A stretch of 61,830 bases of DNA from Butyricicoccus pullicaecorum. GTDB lineage: Bacteria > Bacillota > Clostridia > Oscillospirales > Butyricicoccaceae. Shown here in pieces: positions 8,737-17,394 of this stretch. The stretch's first letter is position 1. Each line of letters starts with the position of its first letter. The stretch covers positions 1 to 61,830 of the forward strand of contig JAGZIN010000015.1 of NCBI GenBank assembly GCA_018366195.1. Reading direction: 5' to 3'. The translations under genes were made by a program, and so were the position numbers. Below the pieces are notes generated by a model. The model was not told where the DNA came from and did no database searches. It worked only from the letters and a program-made list of their open reading frames with translations.

Positions 8737-9762
8737 TCAGTTTGTTCCTGTTTGCAGCACTTTTTCCTCAAACGAAACCCGACGCTTGATATCTGTCATC
8801 ACATCATCGAACATTGGAATATCCAGCGACTGCGCCCCGTCACACAGAGCACGCTTCGGGTCATTGTGTACCTCTATCATCAGTCCATCGGCGCCCGCTG
8901 CAATGGCAGCGCGAGAAAGAGGTGCCACCATATCTCGTCTGCCCGCTGCATGGCTTGGGTCAATGATGACAGGCAGATGGCTGAGTGTTTTGATGAGCGG
9001 TACCGCTGAAATATCTAAATTATTCCGAATCATGGTTTCAAAGGTACGAATCCCGCGCTCACACAACATGACATTGTGATTTCCGCCTGCAAAAATATAC
9101 TCCGCTGCCATCAGAAATTCTTCCATAGTTGCCGACAAGCCGCGCTTTAATAGAATTGGCTTGTTGGAACGCCCCAGCTCCTTGAGCAGCATAAAATTCT
9201 GCATATTGCGTGCGCCCAGCTGAATAATGTCCACATCAGCAAACAAATCCAGATGCTTTTCGCTCATGATTTCCGTGACGATTGGCAGTCCTGTCTGACG
9301 CTTTGCCTCAAGCAGCAGCTTGAGCCCCTCCGCCTCCATGCCCTGAAAGGAGTAAGGGGAGGTTCTCGGCTTAAAGGCTCCTCCGCGCAGGAACGATGCG
9401 CCCGCTTTTTTCACAGCCTCTGCGACCTCCAAAATCTGCGCCTCATTCTCCACTGAACAAGGACCTGCAAATACATTAAAGTATCCTTCTCCGATTTTAC
9501 GTCCACAGACCTCCAAGATGGTATCCTGCGGGTGCATTTTACGGTTTACGCTCTTAAACGGCTCTGTCACACGCTGTACCCGCTCCACAAGGTCATACAC
9601 CATGATATCGCTCTCGTCAATGCGGGAGGTATCGCCCAACAGTCCAATGATTGTGGTGGAGGCTCCTTCGGAATAGTTGGTGTTCAACCCCATATCGTGG
9701 AAGTGTTCAATCAAACGGTTGACCCGCTCTTTATCGGGATTTGGCTTTAAGACGACTATCAT
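8737..9762 (-). CDS. aroF: 3-deoxy-7-phosphoheptulonate (DAHP) synthase
   Basis: First enzyme of the shikimate pathway; it condenses phosphoenolpyruvate with erythrose 4-phosphate. 341 aa of the type I-beta family: an N-terminal ferredoxin-like regulatory domain (about 1-70, MIVVLKPNPDKERVNRLI) precedes the barrel with GPCSVEN, KPRTSPYSFQG and a metal-binding IIDPSHAAGRRD motif. The N-terminal domain in this type mediates feedback inhibition by aromatic end products. Monocistronic: own promoter upstream and a shared terminator with pdaA. Confidence 0.95.
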   Translation of the reverse strand: MIVVLKPNPDKERVNRLIEHFHDMGLNTNYSEGASTTIIGLLGDTSRIDESDIMVYDLVERVQRVTEPFKSVNRKMHPQDTILEVCGRKIGEGYFNVFAGPCSVENEAQILEVAEAVKKAGASFLRGGAFKPRTSPYSFQGMEAEGLKLLLEAKRQTGLPIVTEIMSEKHLDLFADVDIIQLGARNMQNFMLLKELGRSNKPILLKRGLSATMEEFLMAAEYIFAGGNHNVMLCERGIRTFETMIRNNLDISAVPLIKTLSHLPVIIDPSHAAGRRDMVAPLSRAAIAAGADGLMIEVHNDPKRALCDGAQSLDIPMFDDVMTDIKRRVSFEEKVLQTGTN

Positions 9763-9814
9763 GCTCCGTATTTCCTTTCAGCTAAAGATAAAATCATTTT
9801 GTATACTGAGAGGT

Positions 9815-9842
9815 ATTATAACATATTAGCACCTAAAAGCAA
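9815..9842 (-). promoter_or_regulatory. Likely aroF promoter
   Basis: Minus strand -35 TTGCTT (9842-9837), 16-nt spacer, -10 TATAAT (9820-9815), about 50 nt before the start codon. Confidence 0.55.
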
Positions 9843-9857
9843 ATATTTTTCAAATGT

Positions 9858-10565
9858 TCAATTTGTACCATTTTCTTTGAAATAAGTATAATTATCTTGT
9901 ACCATATTGCAAAATTCTTCCCAACGGTTCTCTTCAATCAGCCGCGCCGGACAAATCTTGCCTGAAAAATCCTGATGTTTTTTGAGTGCGTCCATGCCCA
10001 AATCATACTGATACAGCAGATATCCTGCCAAAATCGCGCCATTTTTCAAGGTCTGTTCATAGTCGTTGTCCTCCGCAACACAAAGCTCAATACCAATCCC
10101 ATTGGTATTGCCTCCATTCGGTTGCATTCCATCTCCTGCATGATAAGCAGGCTCCGTGTCCGGAATATGCTGATAGCCCTCATGGTCATCTATGGTATAA
10201 TGCCACGACAGCTTTTCCTGCATGGCATTCTGATGGATAAAGGCATCATGCCGCGCTGCATTGGCTCCGGCTGCAAAATTATCCGTCTCATGAATTACAA
10301 TATACTGTACCTCTCGTGTTCCGCCAATGCGTCCAACCGCTTCTTTCTCCAAAAAATGCCGATATATGGGCAGTCCTCGAATTTCCGTCATCTCATAACC
10401 CGGCTCTTTGTCGCCGGCGCGATGCAGCACCCGGCCGATTCCAACCCCAATGCCCACAAAAATAAACAGAATCAGCAGCAAAACAATCAATGGACGAAAA
10501 TTCCTTCTTCTGCGCCGTCTTGTCTTTGGTGCCGCGTGTGATGCAGGATATGCGATAATCTTCAT
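9858..10565 (-). CDS. N-acetylmuramoyl-L-alanine amidase, membrane-anchored
   Basis: Cell wall hydrolase of the Amidase_2 (PGRP-like) family that cuts between muramic acid and the stem peptide. 235 aa: a very basic N-terminus (RRRRRR near 16-21), one membrane span at about 25-47, then the catalytic domain outside the cell. Likely zinc ligands are H92 (IVIHET), H197 (KKHQDF) and C205 (KICPARL). GGGGGG lies before the ATG. No cell-wall-binding repeats are present. It might act in growth or in sporulation; the sequence does not decide. Confidence 0.9.
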   Translation of the reverse strand: MKIIAYPASHAAPKTRRRRRRNFRPLIVLLLILFIFVGIGVGIGRVLHRAGDKEPGYEMTEIRGLPIYRHFLEKEAVGRIGGTREVQYIVIHETDNFAAGANAARHDAFIHQNAMQEKLSWHYTIDDHEGYQHIPDTEPAYHAGDGMQPNGGNTNGIGIELCVAEDNDYEQTLKNGAILAGYLLYQYDLGMDALKKHQDFSGKICPARLIEENRWEEFCNMVQDNYTYFKENGTN

Positions 10566-10673
10566 TGCAAGCCCCCCTTATTGGATAATCATACTACGAA
10601 TTTCCCTTCTGATGCAAATATTCTGCGTTAAATTTTTTGTAAACTTCTCTCGAAAACAGTTGGAAAAAAAGGA

Positions 10674-10702
10674 TTGTCCCCCCTGAAAATCCATGATACA
10701 AT
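10674..10702 (+). promoter_or_regulatory. Promoter of the isochorismatase-family gene
   Basis: -35 TTGTCC (10674-10679), 17-nt spacer, -10 TACAAT (10697-10702), 32 nt before the start codon. Confidence 0.65.
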
Positions 10703-10733
10703 CAATTTAACCTGAAAATGCGAGGTATGTATT

Positions 10734-11297
10734 ATGAAAAGACTTTTGGCAATCATTGACTATCAAAACGATTTCGTTTCAGGAAGCCTGGGATTTCCGG
10801 GGGCAGACAGGCTCGACCTCGGTATTGCAGAGCTTGCACAAAAATATCTGGCACAGGGCGACCCCATTCTTATCACCTATGATACGCATGATACAAACTA
10901 TTTAGAAACACGGGAGGGCAAAGCGCTTCCGGTTCCCCACTGTATTTGCAAAACAGAAGGCTGGCAGCTTTACGGAAAGACACAGGACTGCATTGCAGGA
11001 ACCTGTGCCCCCAAGCAGATTTTCCCCATTTCCAAAACGACCTTTGGCATCGCACCCGAAGACCTCGTCCGGCTCAAAACACAGCTTGGCACAGTTGATG
11101 AAATCCTGATTGTAGGATTGGTCAGCAATATCTGTGTCATGGCAAATGCCTGTACGCTGCAGGCGGCATGGCCGAGTGCACAAATCATTGTAGATGCTTC
11201 TCTTTGTGCAAGCTTTGACGCTGCTTTGCACGAAAAAACGCTCGATGTCATGACTGGCATGCAGGTTCATGTCATTCATCGCACCGACAAACCGTAA
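10734..11297 (+). CDS. Isochorismatase-family cysteine hydrolase (nicotinamidase-like)
   Basis: 187 aa with the alpha/beta fold of the isochorismatase/nicotinamidase family. The catalytic triad can be placed as D9 (IIDYQNDF), K101 (ISKTTFG) and C134 (SNICVMANA), with the cis-peptide region GLVSNIC. Many such clostridial proteins act as nicotinamidases in NAD salvage, but PncA metal ligands are not obvious apart from the His/Asp cluster YDTHDTN (49-55), so the substrate is inference. Own promoter; transcribed toward pta with about 116 nt between. Confidence 0.85.
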   Translation: MKRLLAIIDYQNDFVSGSLGFPGADRLDLGIAELAQKYLAQGDPILITYDTHDTNYLETREGKALPVPHCICKTEGWQLYGKTQDCIAGTCAPKQIFPISKTTFGIAPEDLVRLKTQLGTVDEILIVGLVSNICVMANACTLQAAWPSAQIIVDASLCASFDAALHEKTLDVMTGMQVHVIHRTDKP

Positions 11298-11346
11298 GCG
11301 GCTCAGCCGTTGCGGTCATATTTTTGGCAAACTTTTGCCACACTCC

Positions 11347-11375
11347 TTGTGGTTTGTGGGTAAGTTGTGTATAAT
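11347..11375 (+). promoter_or_regulatory. pta promoter
   Basis: -35 TTGTGG (11347-11352), 17-nt spacer, perfect -10 TATAAT (11370-11375), 38 nt before the start codon. Confidence 0.75.
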
Positions 11376-11413
11376 AAAAAGAGAAAGAGTATTCTAAGGA
11401 GGTTCTTGAAACA

Positions 11414-12385
11414 ATGCTAGAAAATCTAATTTCCACACTCAAAGCAAATCCACGTTCCATCGTCTTTACCGAGGGCGCAGACCCCCGTATCTTGGAGGCT
11501 GCATCTCGCCTCAAAAAAGACGACATTCTGACTCCTATTCTGGTAGGCAATGTGCAGGAAGTGCAGTCTGCTGCAAGCCAGAATCATTTTGATATTACCG
11601 GCATCGAGATTATCGATCCTGCATCTTATCCAGAAATGGACGCGATGGTGCAGACAATGGTTGAGCTTCGCAAGGGCAAAATGAGCGAAGAAGATTGCCG
11701 GAAGGCACTTTCCAAGGGCAACTACTTCGGCACCATGCTGGTCAAGATGGGCAAGGCTGACGCGCTGCTTGGCGGTGCAACCTATTCCACTGCTGACACA
11801 GTACGTCCGGCGCTGCAAATCATCAAGACCAAGCCCGGCAGCAAAATTGTATCTTCCTGCTTCGTGCTGCACCGCAATACCGCACAGGGCGAAGAAAAGT
11901 ACGTCATGGGTGACTGTGCAATCAACATCACGCCGAACGAGGACGAGCTGGTTGAAATTGCAATCGAAACTGCACGTACCGCTGAAATCTTCGGAATCAA
12001 TCCGCGTGTTGCGATGCTGTCCTACTCTACACTGGGTTCCGGCAAGGGTGATTCGGTTGATATGATGCGCAACGCAACCGCAAAGGTCAAGGAAGCGGCT
12101 CCTGCACTCGCAGTAGATGGAGAGCTTCAGTTTGACGCTGCATTCTCCCCTGTGGTTGCAGAAACCAAGTGCAAGGGCTCTGCTGTTGCAGGTCATGCAA
12201 ACACCTTCATCTTCCCAGATATCAATGCCGGCAACATCGGCTATAAGATTGCACAGCGTCTGGGTGGATTTGAGGCATTTGGTCCTATCCTTCAGGGTCT
12301 GAACGCACCAATCAACGACCTGTCCCGCGGCTGCAATGCGGAAGAGGTTTACAAGATGGCAATTATCACAGCGGCTCTCAAGTAA
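11414..12385 (+). CDS. pta: Phosphate acetyltransferase
   Basis: Converts acetyl-CoA plus phosphate to acetyl phosphate, the first step of acetate and ATP formation in fermentation. 323 aa, the short form without the N-terminal regulatory domain of E. coli Pta. Family motifs are visible: VFTEGADPRILEAA near the N-terminus, GGATYSTADTVRPALQI in the middle and LQGLNAPINDLSRGC near the end. AAGGAGG lies 10 nt before the ATG. Monocistronic with its own promoter and terminator; no acetate kinase gene is adjacent, unlike in many bacteria. Phosphate butyryltransferases are related, but the motif set fits Pta. Confidence 0.95.
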   Translation: MLENLISTLKANPRSIVFTEGADPRILEAASRLKKDDILTPILVGNVQEVQSAASQNHFDITGIEIIDPASYPEMDAMVQTMVELRKGKMSEEDCRKALSKGNYFGTMLVKMGKADALLGGATYSTADTVRPALQIIKTKPGSKIVSSCFVLHRNTAQGEEKYVMGDCAINITPNEDELVEIAIETARTAEIFGINPRVAMLSYSTLGSGKGDSVDMMRNATAKVKEAAPALAVDGELQFDAAFSPVVAETKCKGSAVAGHANTFIFPDINAGNIGYKIAQRLGGFEAFGPILQGLNAPINDLSRGCNAEEVYKMAIITAALK

Positions 12386-12393
12386 GTATTTCG

Positions 12394-12428
12394 GTATGCG
12401 CCCAGTGTTTCTGGGCGCATACTTTTTT
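12394..12428 (+). terminator. Intrinsic terminator of pta
   Basis: Perfect GTATGCGCCCAG/CTGGGCGCATAC stem (12394-12405 and 12411-12422) with six T at 12423-12428. Confidence 0.92.
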
Positions 12429-12433
12429 GCATC

Positions 12434-12522
12434 AAAATAAAAATGGCGTGGAAACGGATAAGTACCCTCTCTACTGGTTATCCAGCAAAGCGGGTACCTA
12501 TCAAACACGCCATTTTTATTTT
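12434..12522. repeat. 89-nt near-perfect long hairpin
   Basis: Outer arms of 17 bp match perfectly (12434-12450 with 12506-12522). An inner 11-bp stem with one mismatch follows (12457-12467 with 12492-12502), and CTGG/CCAG closes the tip. It fills the gap between the pta terminator and the AI-2E family gene and includes that gene's stop codon. On both strands the distal arm ends in an AT-rich TTTTTATTTT tract, so it can work as a terminator, but it is far longer than a usual one. Confidence 0.8.
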
Positions 12523-13849
12523 ATGGTTTGGAAGATTCTTCCTCGTTCTTGTCCATGCGACGCTTAAAGCGCTCCAGCTTCACTTCAGTTGGTGCAACGC
12601 TTTCTGCCGTAATCGGAACGATTTCCTTGCTCTCGGCATCTACATGATCCAGCGTCATATAAGCTGATGTGTCTGTTGAAATATGCTTATTCCGCAGCGA
12701 ACGGTTGACCAGTCCCGAAATCGTACTGTATATGACAGCAAACAGTGGAACGCCCACAACCATTCCCGCAAAACCGAATAGACCGCCGAACAGTAAAATT
12801 GCAAACATGACCCAAAAGCTCGCAAGTCCCGTAGAGTCCCCCAAAATTTTGGGACCCAAGATATTGCCGTCAAACTGCTGCAAAATGAAAATAAAGATGA
12901 CAAAATATACGGCTTGCAGCGGACTGACAAGGAAAATCAAAATCGTGCTGGGAATGGCTCCAATAAACGGTCCAAAAAATGGAATGATATTGGTAACGCC
13001 GATGATTACACTAATGAGCAGAACATAGGGCAGCTGCAAAATCGACATGCTCACAAAAGTAATCAGACCAATAATCAGCGAATCGAGCAGCTTGCCGGTA
13101 ATGAATCCGCCAAATACCTTATGAATAAAACGGAAATTTTCCAAAACCGCATTGGCTGTATCGGTCTCAAACATGCTGTAAATGAGTTTCTTTGCCTGCG
13201 CTGAAAATGTATGCTTGCTGTTGAGCATATAAACCGCACTGATGAAACCCACCAGAACTGTTTTCATAAAGCTCAAGGCATTGGACACAAAGCTGCCTAC
13301 CAAATTTCCTTTCATCACCTTGAGAAGCTGAGGAACAAGCTGCTCATTTGCCCAATTCAACAAAGTATCGCTGGCAGACATATAAAGCTGCTGCAAATTT
13401 TCCTCCAGAATGGGATTGTTCGAAAACAGATTCGTCATCCACTTTTCTGACTGCGCAAGATATTCCGGCATTTTTTCAATGAGTCCTACAACACTTTCTG
13501 CCAGCTGCGGCAGCACCATGGAAAGCAGGGCACCGACCACAAACAGAAAAAATACAACACTCAGCAGACTGCATAACAAGCGGTTGACATTCTTTGCCTT
13601 TTCCTGATTGCGCATCATGCGCAAAAAGACAGGCTCACAGCGCTTTACCATACTATTAAAAATCGGCAGCAGCAAATATGCAACGACAAAACCAAAGGTA
13701 AAGGGGCGTAAAATCACCGAGATATCCTGTATCACCTTTATAATCGCATCTATTTTATAAAATGCAAAAAAACAGAGAATACTCATGGCAATGACAAGCC
13801 ATGCAGAAACTGCTACCCTAAAATAGCGATTATGGAATGGATTTTTCAT
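12521..13849 (-). CDS. AI-2E family transporter (first of two)
   Basis: 442-aa integral membrane protein of the AI-2 exporter (TqsA/YhhQ-like, UPF0118) family. Predicted spans cluster at residues 10-75, about 150-235 and about 245-370, with the family pattern GGFITGKLLDSLIIGLITF and a glycine/proline-rich FGPFIGAIPS segment. Substrates of most members are unknown; AI-2 export or cation/proton exchange have been shown for a few. It is last of a minus-strand group with an exonuclease and a small membrane protein, and the stop lies inside a long hairpin. A GGAGG lies 17 nt upstream of the ATG, unusually far. Confidence 0.9.
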   Translation of the reverse strand: MKNPFHNRYFRVAVSAWLVIAMSILCFFAFYKIDAIIKVIQDISVILRPFTFGFVVAYLLLPIFNSMVKRCEPVFLRMMRNQEKAKNVNRLLCSLLSVVFFLFVVGALLSMVLPQLAESVVGLIEKMPEYLAQSEKWMTNLFSNNPILEENLQQLYMSASDTLLNWANEQLVPQLLKVMKGNLVGSFVSNALSFMKTVLVGFISAVYMLNSKHTFSAQAKKLIYSMFETDTANAVLENFRFIHKVFGGFITGKLLDSLIIGLITFVSMSILQLPYVLLISVIIGVTNIIPFFGPFIGAIPSTILIFLVSPLQAVYFVIFIFILQQFDGNILGPKILGDSTGLASFWVMFAILLFGGLFGFAGMVVGVPLFAVIYSTISGLVNRSLRNKHISTDTSAYMTLDHVDAESKEIVPITAESVAPTEVKLERFKRRMDKNEEESSKP

Positions 13850-13884
13850 AAACTACTTTGATTTTCCTCCGAACAACTCTAAAA

Positions 13885-14142
13885 TCAATCTTCTGTATCC
13901 CAAAAGATACGCCAAATGACATACGCCCAAGAAGCCAAACAGGTTATAAAGAATATATGCTTCCATTTTTTCATTTTACCCGCAAAGGCCGTCGCAAGCC
14001 AAGCACCTAAGCTCACAAGACCTAGCTGAAACAGCCCAAACTCCCAAGGCTCCAAGGTTTTAACTTTTGCCATCAGATACCGCGCACCGCAGGCTGCACA
14101 ATCCTTCACCTGTATGGCATGATTTCGAAATTCCTGTTTCAT
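13885..14142 (-). CDS. Small two-span membrane protein with CxxC motif, unknown
   Basis: 85 aa; not a family I recognise. It starts with a short polar part that holds a CAAC (C-x2-C) motif at about residues 15-18, followed by two hydrophobic segments (about 34-53 and 62-80) separated by a basic loop KMKKWKH. The ATG overlaps the end of the exonuclease region with GGAG upstream, so it is translated in the same operon. A single CxxC might bind metal as a dimer or act in redox; this is speculation. Confidence 0.6.
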   Translation of the reverse strand: MKQEFRNHAIQVKDCAACGARYLMAKVKTLEPWEFGLFQLGLVSLGAWLATAFAGKMKKWKHIFFITCLASWAYVIWRIFWDTED

Positions 14143-14811
14143 TTATTTCTCCTCTCTTTCTATGATATTGCTATGTTTCTGCGTCATCTTTTTGTGTCTT
14201 TTCTGCTCTCTTGCAATCTGCTTGGAAGCCGCTGCGCCCCGTCTGCTCTCTGGTGAAATGGTTCCCAGACGTATTTGCAGCTTTTCCGCAAGCATCTGTG
14301 CATCTGCGCAATGTGTTTGTTCCAGCGCCCGCTGTAAAATTTCTCCACTGGCATGTGCATCAGAGACCGCCTGATGATGGTGAAGCGGAATCTGCAATGC
14401 TTGTGCTACCGTATTCAGTTTATGATTTTCCAGCTCTGGCCATACCTTTTTCGCGACCTGAACCGTACAAATATACCGGCAGTTTGGAAGCGGAATGTGA
14501 TAAAACTCCAGACAGCGGCATAAAACCTCCGTATCAAAAGCCGCATTGTGACAAACAAGGATACTGCCTTCTATTCGTTCCTTGATTTTTTCCCAAACCT
14601 GTGCAAAGGTCGGTGCGTCCTTTACCATACTGCGCGTAATCCCATGAATCTTTACATTATACCAATGAAATTTCCCGACCGATTCCGGCGGACAAATCAA
14701 AAAGCTTTCCGAATCGACTGCGGTATCGTCCTCATAATAAGTCAGACCGATTGCACAGGCACTGGTATAGGCACCATTTCCGGTCTCAAAATCCATTGCG
14801 ACATATCTCAC
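14143..14811 (-). CDS. DEDDh-family 3'-5' exonuclease
   Basis: Proofreading-type exonuclease of the DnaQ superfamily. Exo I motif YVAMDFETGN is at the very N-terminus, Exo II at LVCHNAAFDTEVL, and Exo III ends in HHQAVSDAHASG (the H and D of DEDDh). A basic C-terminal tail (about 40 residues) may bind nucleic acid. I prefer a GTG at 14811 (AGGGGAG just upstream), which gives 222 aa; GTG at 14814 and an ATG at 14865 are alternatives, the latter without a ribosome binding site. It overlaps the DUF2461 gene by about 26 nt. Confidence 0.88.
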   Translation of the reverse strand: MRYVAMDFETGNGAYTSACAIGLTYYEDDTAVDSESFLICPPESVGKFHWYNVKIHGITRSMVKDAPTFAQVWEKIKERIEGSILVCHNAAFDTEVLCRCLEFYHIPLPNCRYICTVQVAKKVWPELENHKLNTVAQALQIPLHHHQAVSDAHASGEILQRALEQTHCADAQMLAEKLQIRLGTISPESRRGAAASKQIAREQKRHKKMTQKHSNIIEREEK

Positions 14812-15505
14812 CACACTCTCCCCTTTCGTTTTTCGCCTGCTCGCGAATCGTACATAAAAAATCATAGAACGGCTTGAGTCTGTGAAATCGTTCTATCATC
14901 TTGGGAACAAAACTGCCATCAAATGCCGGAGCAAAATCCTCCGTCTCTGTGAAATCCACACCAAGCTGCTTTCGGTTGAGCCACGGCTGATACGGTGCAG
15001 CTGCCTGCGGACACTTGGGTCTTTTGTAAAGCGCTCCCGCAAGCTCCATTTCTTCGATTCCCTGTACCGCTTGATAGGCTGCCTGAAACCGCACATCTTC
15101 TCTCGCAATCAAACGGCGTGCCTGCTCCATTTCTCCGCGTCCAAACCCGCCCCAGCAGCCGTATCTCCAAAATTCTGGTCCAATCTCCATATAGTAAAAG
15201 GGGACATCTTCAAACCGGACACGCGGACGCCGGAAATAAATCCAGAGATTCGCTCGATACAGCGTTTTATCCTTGGTATATCGGGTATCGCGCCGGACAC
15301 GTGATACCATGCGCGCGGGAGTCACCACAAAGGCAGAATCAATTGCAAGCATATCAGCCTTGATTGTCTCACACAAGTCATAAAAGGGGCGAATTGCCAG
15401 TTCCTTGATTTGTGCTTTATGTGCCTCATAAAACGCAGGGGAATCCATCATCTGATTTTCTACCAAAAGATCCAAGCCCTGTGGACAAAATCCTGTAAAT
15501 TCCAT
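14786..15505 (-). CDS. DUF2461 family protein
   Basis: 239 aa matching the conserved DUF2461 (TIGR02453) pattern: an early F-x-G-F region (MEFTGFCPQGLDLL), the RVRRDTRYTKDKTLY core and FYYMEIGP. No biochemical function is established for the family. AAAGGAG precedes the ATG. First gene of the group DUF2461-exonuclease-small membrane protein-AI-2E family protein, all on the minus strand with short gaps or overlaps. Confidence 0.88.
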   Translation of the reverse strand: MEFTGFCPQGLDLLVENQMMDSPAFYEAHKAQIKELAIRPFYDLCETIKADMLAIDSAFVVTPARMVSRVRRDTRYTKDKTLYRANLWIYFRRPRVRFEDVPFYYMEIGPEFWRYGCWGGFGRGEMEQARRLIAREDVRFQAAYQAVQGIEEMELAGALYKRPKCPQAAAPYQPWLNRKQLGVDFTETEDFAPAFDGSFVPKMIERFHRLKPFYDFLCTIREQAKNERGECGEICRNGF

Positions 15506-15663
15506 TCTTTACTCCTTTTCTTTGCTTCTCTTATTCTATCCTGTTTTTTCCCGAAAGGCAAACAGAATTTACAAATTGCCCGTTTCCTTTCACGGATAAA
15601 TACGGTATAATATTAGGCAGTATACATTCCTATCTTCAATTCACGTTGGGAGGAGCTATCATC

Positions 15664-16149
15664 ATGAATGTAAAAGAAAAAATTTTAACCATATTGGAAC
15701 AAGATGCCCGTTTGACCCCACAGCAAATTGCTGACATGGTACAAATCAACCGGTCTGAGCTCGAAGCCATGCTGCGTGACATGGAAAAGGACAGCACCAT
15801 TCTTGGCTATAAAACCCTCATCGACTGGGACAAGACCGACCGCGAGCAAGTAACTGCCCTCATCGAGGTCAAAATCACCCCACAGAAGGGTATGGGCTTT
15901 GATGAAATTGCACGCCAAATCTACTCACACCATCAGGTAGAGAGTGTATATCTCATGTCTGGCGGCTTTGACCTGACGGTTATCATCTCCGGACGCACCA
16001 TGCGTGATGTCGCACGGTTCGTATCCGAGCAGCTGGCACCTATGGAAAATGTCCTATCTACCGGAACCCACTTTATCCTGAAAAAATATAAAGAACAGGG
16101 TGTTCCTTTCAACCCCGATGACTCTGACAGTCGGGAGGTCATGATGTAA
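15664..16149 (+). CDS. Lrp/AsnC family transcriptional regulator
   Basis: 161-aa regulator: an N-terminal winged helix-turn-helix (about 1-60, ILEQDARLTPQQIADMV then a recognition helix) and a C-terminal RAM ligand-binding domain (about 65-150). GGGAGGAG lies before the ATG at 15664. The aminotransferase gene begins 1 nt after its stop, an arrangement like alaR-alaT (yugG-yugH) in Bacillus, where the regulator controls alanine synthesis. A -10 TATAAT lies near 15606. The alanine link is inference from this arrangement. Confidence 0.93.
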   Translation: MNVKEKILTILEQDARLTPQQIADMVQINRSELEAMLRDMEKDSTILGYKTLIDWDKTDREQVTALIEVKITPQKGMGFDEIARQIYSHHQVESVYLMSGGFDLTVIISGRTMRDVARFVSEQLAPMENVLSTGTHFILKKYKEQGVPFNPDDSDSREVMM

Positions 16150-16150
16150 A

Positions 16151-17317
16151 ATGGTCGATTACTCAAAAATCTTATCCGAGCGCGTACAATCCGTCAAACC
16201 ATCTGGAATCCGCAAGTTTTTTGACCTTGCCTCTACAATGGACGATGTCATTTCTCTCGGCGTTGGAGAGCCGGACTTCGAAACACCATGGCAGGTGCGC
16301 CGCGCTGGTATCACATCTCTTGAAAAAGGACGCACCTTCTACACTTCCAATTGGGGCTTGCAGCAGCTGCGCGATGAAATCGCCGGTCTGGCTCTGCGCC
16401 GTTACGATTTGTTCTATGACCCGCAGGACGAAATTCTTGTGACGGTCGGCGGCAGTGAAGCCATTGACAATGCGCTGCGCTCCTTTGTCTCCATTGGAGA
16501 TGAGGTGCTGATTCCAGAGCCTTGCTTTGTTTGCTACGAACCCCTGACCACCATGGCAGGCGGCGTTCCGGTTTCTATTCCCACCGTTGCAGAAGAAGAT
16601 TTCAAACTCACTCCGGAACGTCTGCGCGCCGCAATGACTCCCAAAACCAAAGCTCTGATTCTGCCCTACCCCAATAACCCGACCGGCGCAATCATGAACC
16701 GGCAGGAGCTGGAAGCCATCGCTGATGTTGTGCGAGATACCAATATTGTTGTGATTTCTGATGAAATCTACTGTATGCTGACCTATCAAGGAGAGCATGT
16801 CAGCTTTGCACAAATTGATGGCATGCGGGAACGCACCATTGTGGTAGATGGTTTTTCCAAGTCCTATGCTATGACAGGCTGGCGTCTTGGCTGGGCCATG
16901 GGTCCGCGTGAGCTCATGCAGCCCATCTGCAAAATCCACCAGTTCGGTATTATGTGTGCGCCCACCACAGCACAATTTGCGGGCATTGAGGCCATTCGCA
17001 CGGGCGATGATGATATCATTCACATGCGCAGTCAATATGATATTCGCCGCCGCTTCTTGGTCAGCGAGCTGCGCAGCATGGGACTTTCCTGCTTTGAGCC
17101 GCATGGCGCCTTTTATGTATTCCCCTCGATTGCCTCGACCGGTTTAACATCAGAAGAATTCTGCAATCGTCTGCTTCAGGAACAACGTGTTGCCGTCATT
17201 CCCGGCAACGCATTTGGTGCAAGCGGAGAGGGACACATTCGCATTTCCTACTCCTACTCCATGCAGCACTTGAGAGAAGCCTGCCGGCGTATGCGTATTT
17301 TCCTTGAAAATCTGTAA
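16151..17317 (+). CDS. Class I/II pyridoxal-phosphate aminotransferase
   Basis: 388-aa fold type I aminotransferase. Visible motifs: VGEPDFETP near 39-47, the NPTGA segment (176-180), SDEIY (203-207) and the PLP lysine K237 in FSKSYAMTGWR. The coupling to an Lrp/AsnC gene 1 nt upstream is as in the alaR-alaT pair of Bacillus, so an alanine transaminase is the best guess; other amino acids (aspartate, aromatic) are possible. Full length, with no oddities. Confidence 0.92.
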   Translation: MVDYSKILSERVQSVKPSGIRKFFDLASTMDDVISLGVGEPDFETPWQVRRAGITSLEKGRTFYTSNWGLQQLRDEIAGLALRRYDLFYDPQDEILVTVGGSEAIDNALRSFVSIGDEVLIPEPCFVCYEPLTTMAGGVPVSIPTVAEEDFKLTPERLRAAMTPKTKALILPYPNNPTGAIMNRQELEAIADVVRDTNIVVISDEIYCMLTYQGEHVSFAQIDGMRERTIVVDGFSKSYAMTGWRLGWAMGPRELMQPICKIHQFGIMCAPTTAQFAGIEAIRTGDDDIIHMRSQYDIRRRFLVSELRSMGLSCFEPHGAFYVFPSIASTGLTSEEFCNRLLQEQRVAVIPGNAFGASGEGHIRISYSYSMQHLREACRRMRIFLENL

Positions 17318-17329
17318 CCGAAGCCCCTA

Positions 17330-17386
17330 CCTCCGCATAGGTTGATGTAGAAGGTTCTCCCTTCCACATTAAATTCTATACGGAGG
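17330..17386 (+). promoter_or_regulatory. Hairpin that can mask the RBS of the cysteine-rich gene
   Basis: CCTCCGCATAG (17330-17340) can pair with CTATACGGAGG (17376-17386) in 10 of 11 positions. The second arm contains the Shine-Dalgarno sequence GGAGG of the gene at 17395. A nested hairpin (17345-17354 with 17360-17369, 9 of 10 pairs) closes the loop. The structure could repress translation unless opened. Seen by eye; no folding energy was computed. Confidence 0.5.
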
Positions 17387-17394
17387 TTTTTCTA

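Noticed and set aside
11426..12508. 360-codon open frame antisense to pta
   Set aside because: It lies wholly opposite a clear enzyme gene, has no ribosome binding site, and gives a Cys/His-rich sequence without any family pattern; it is a codon-bias shadow.
16172..17104. 310-codon open frame antisense to the aminotransferase
   Set aside because: Mirror of the coding strand with no start signals or domain pattern.
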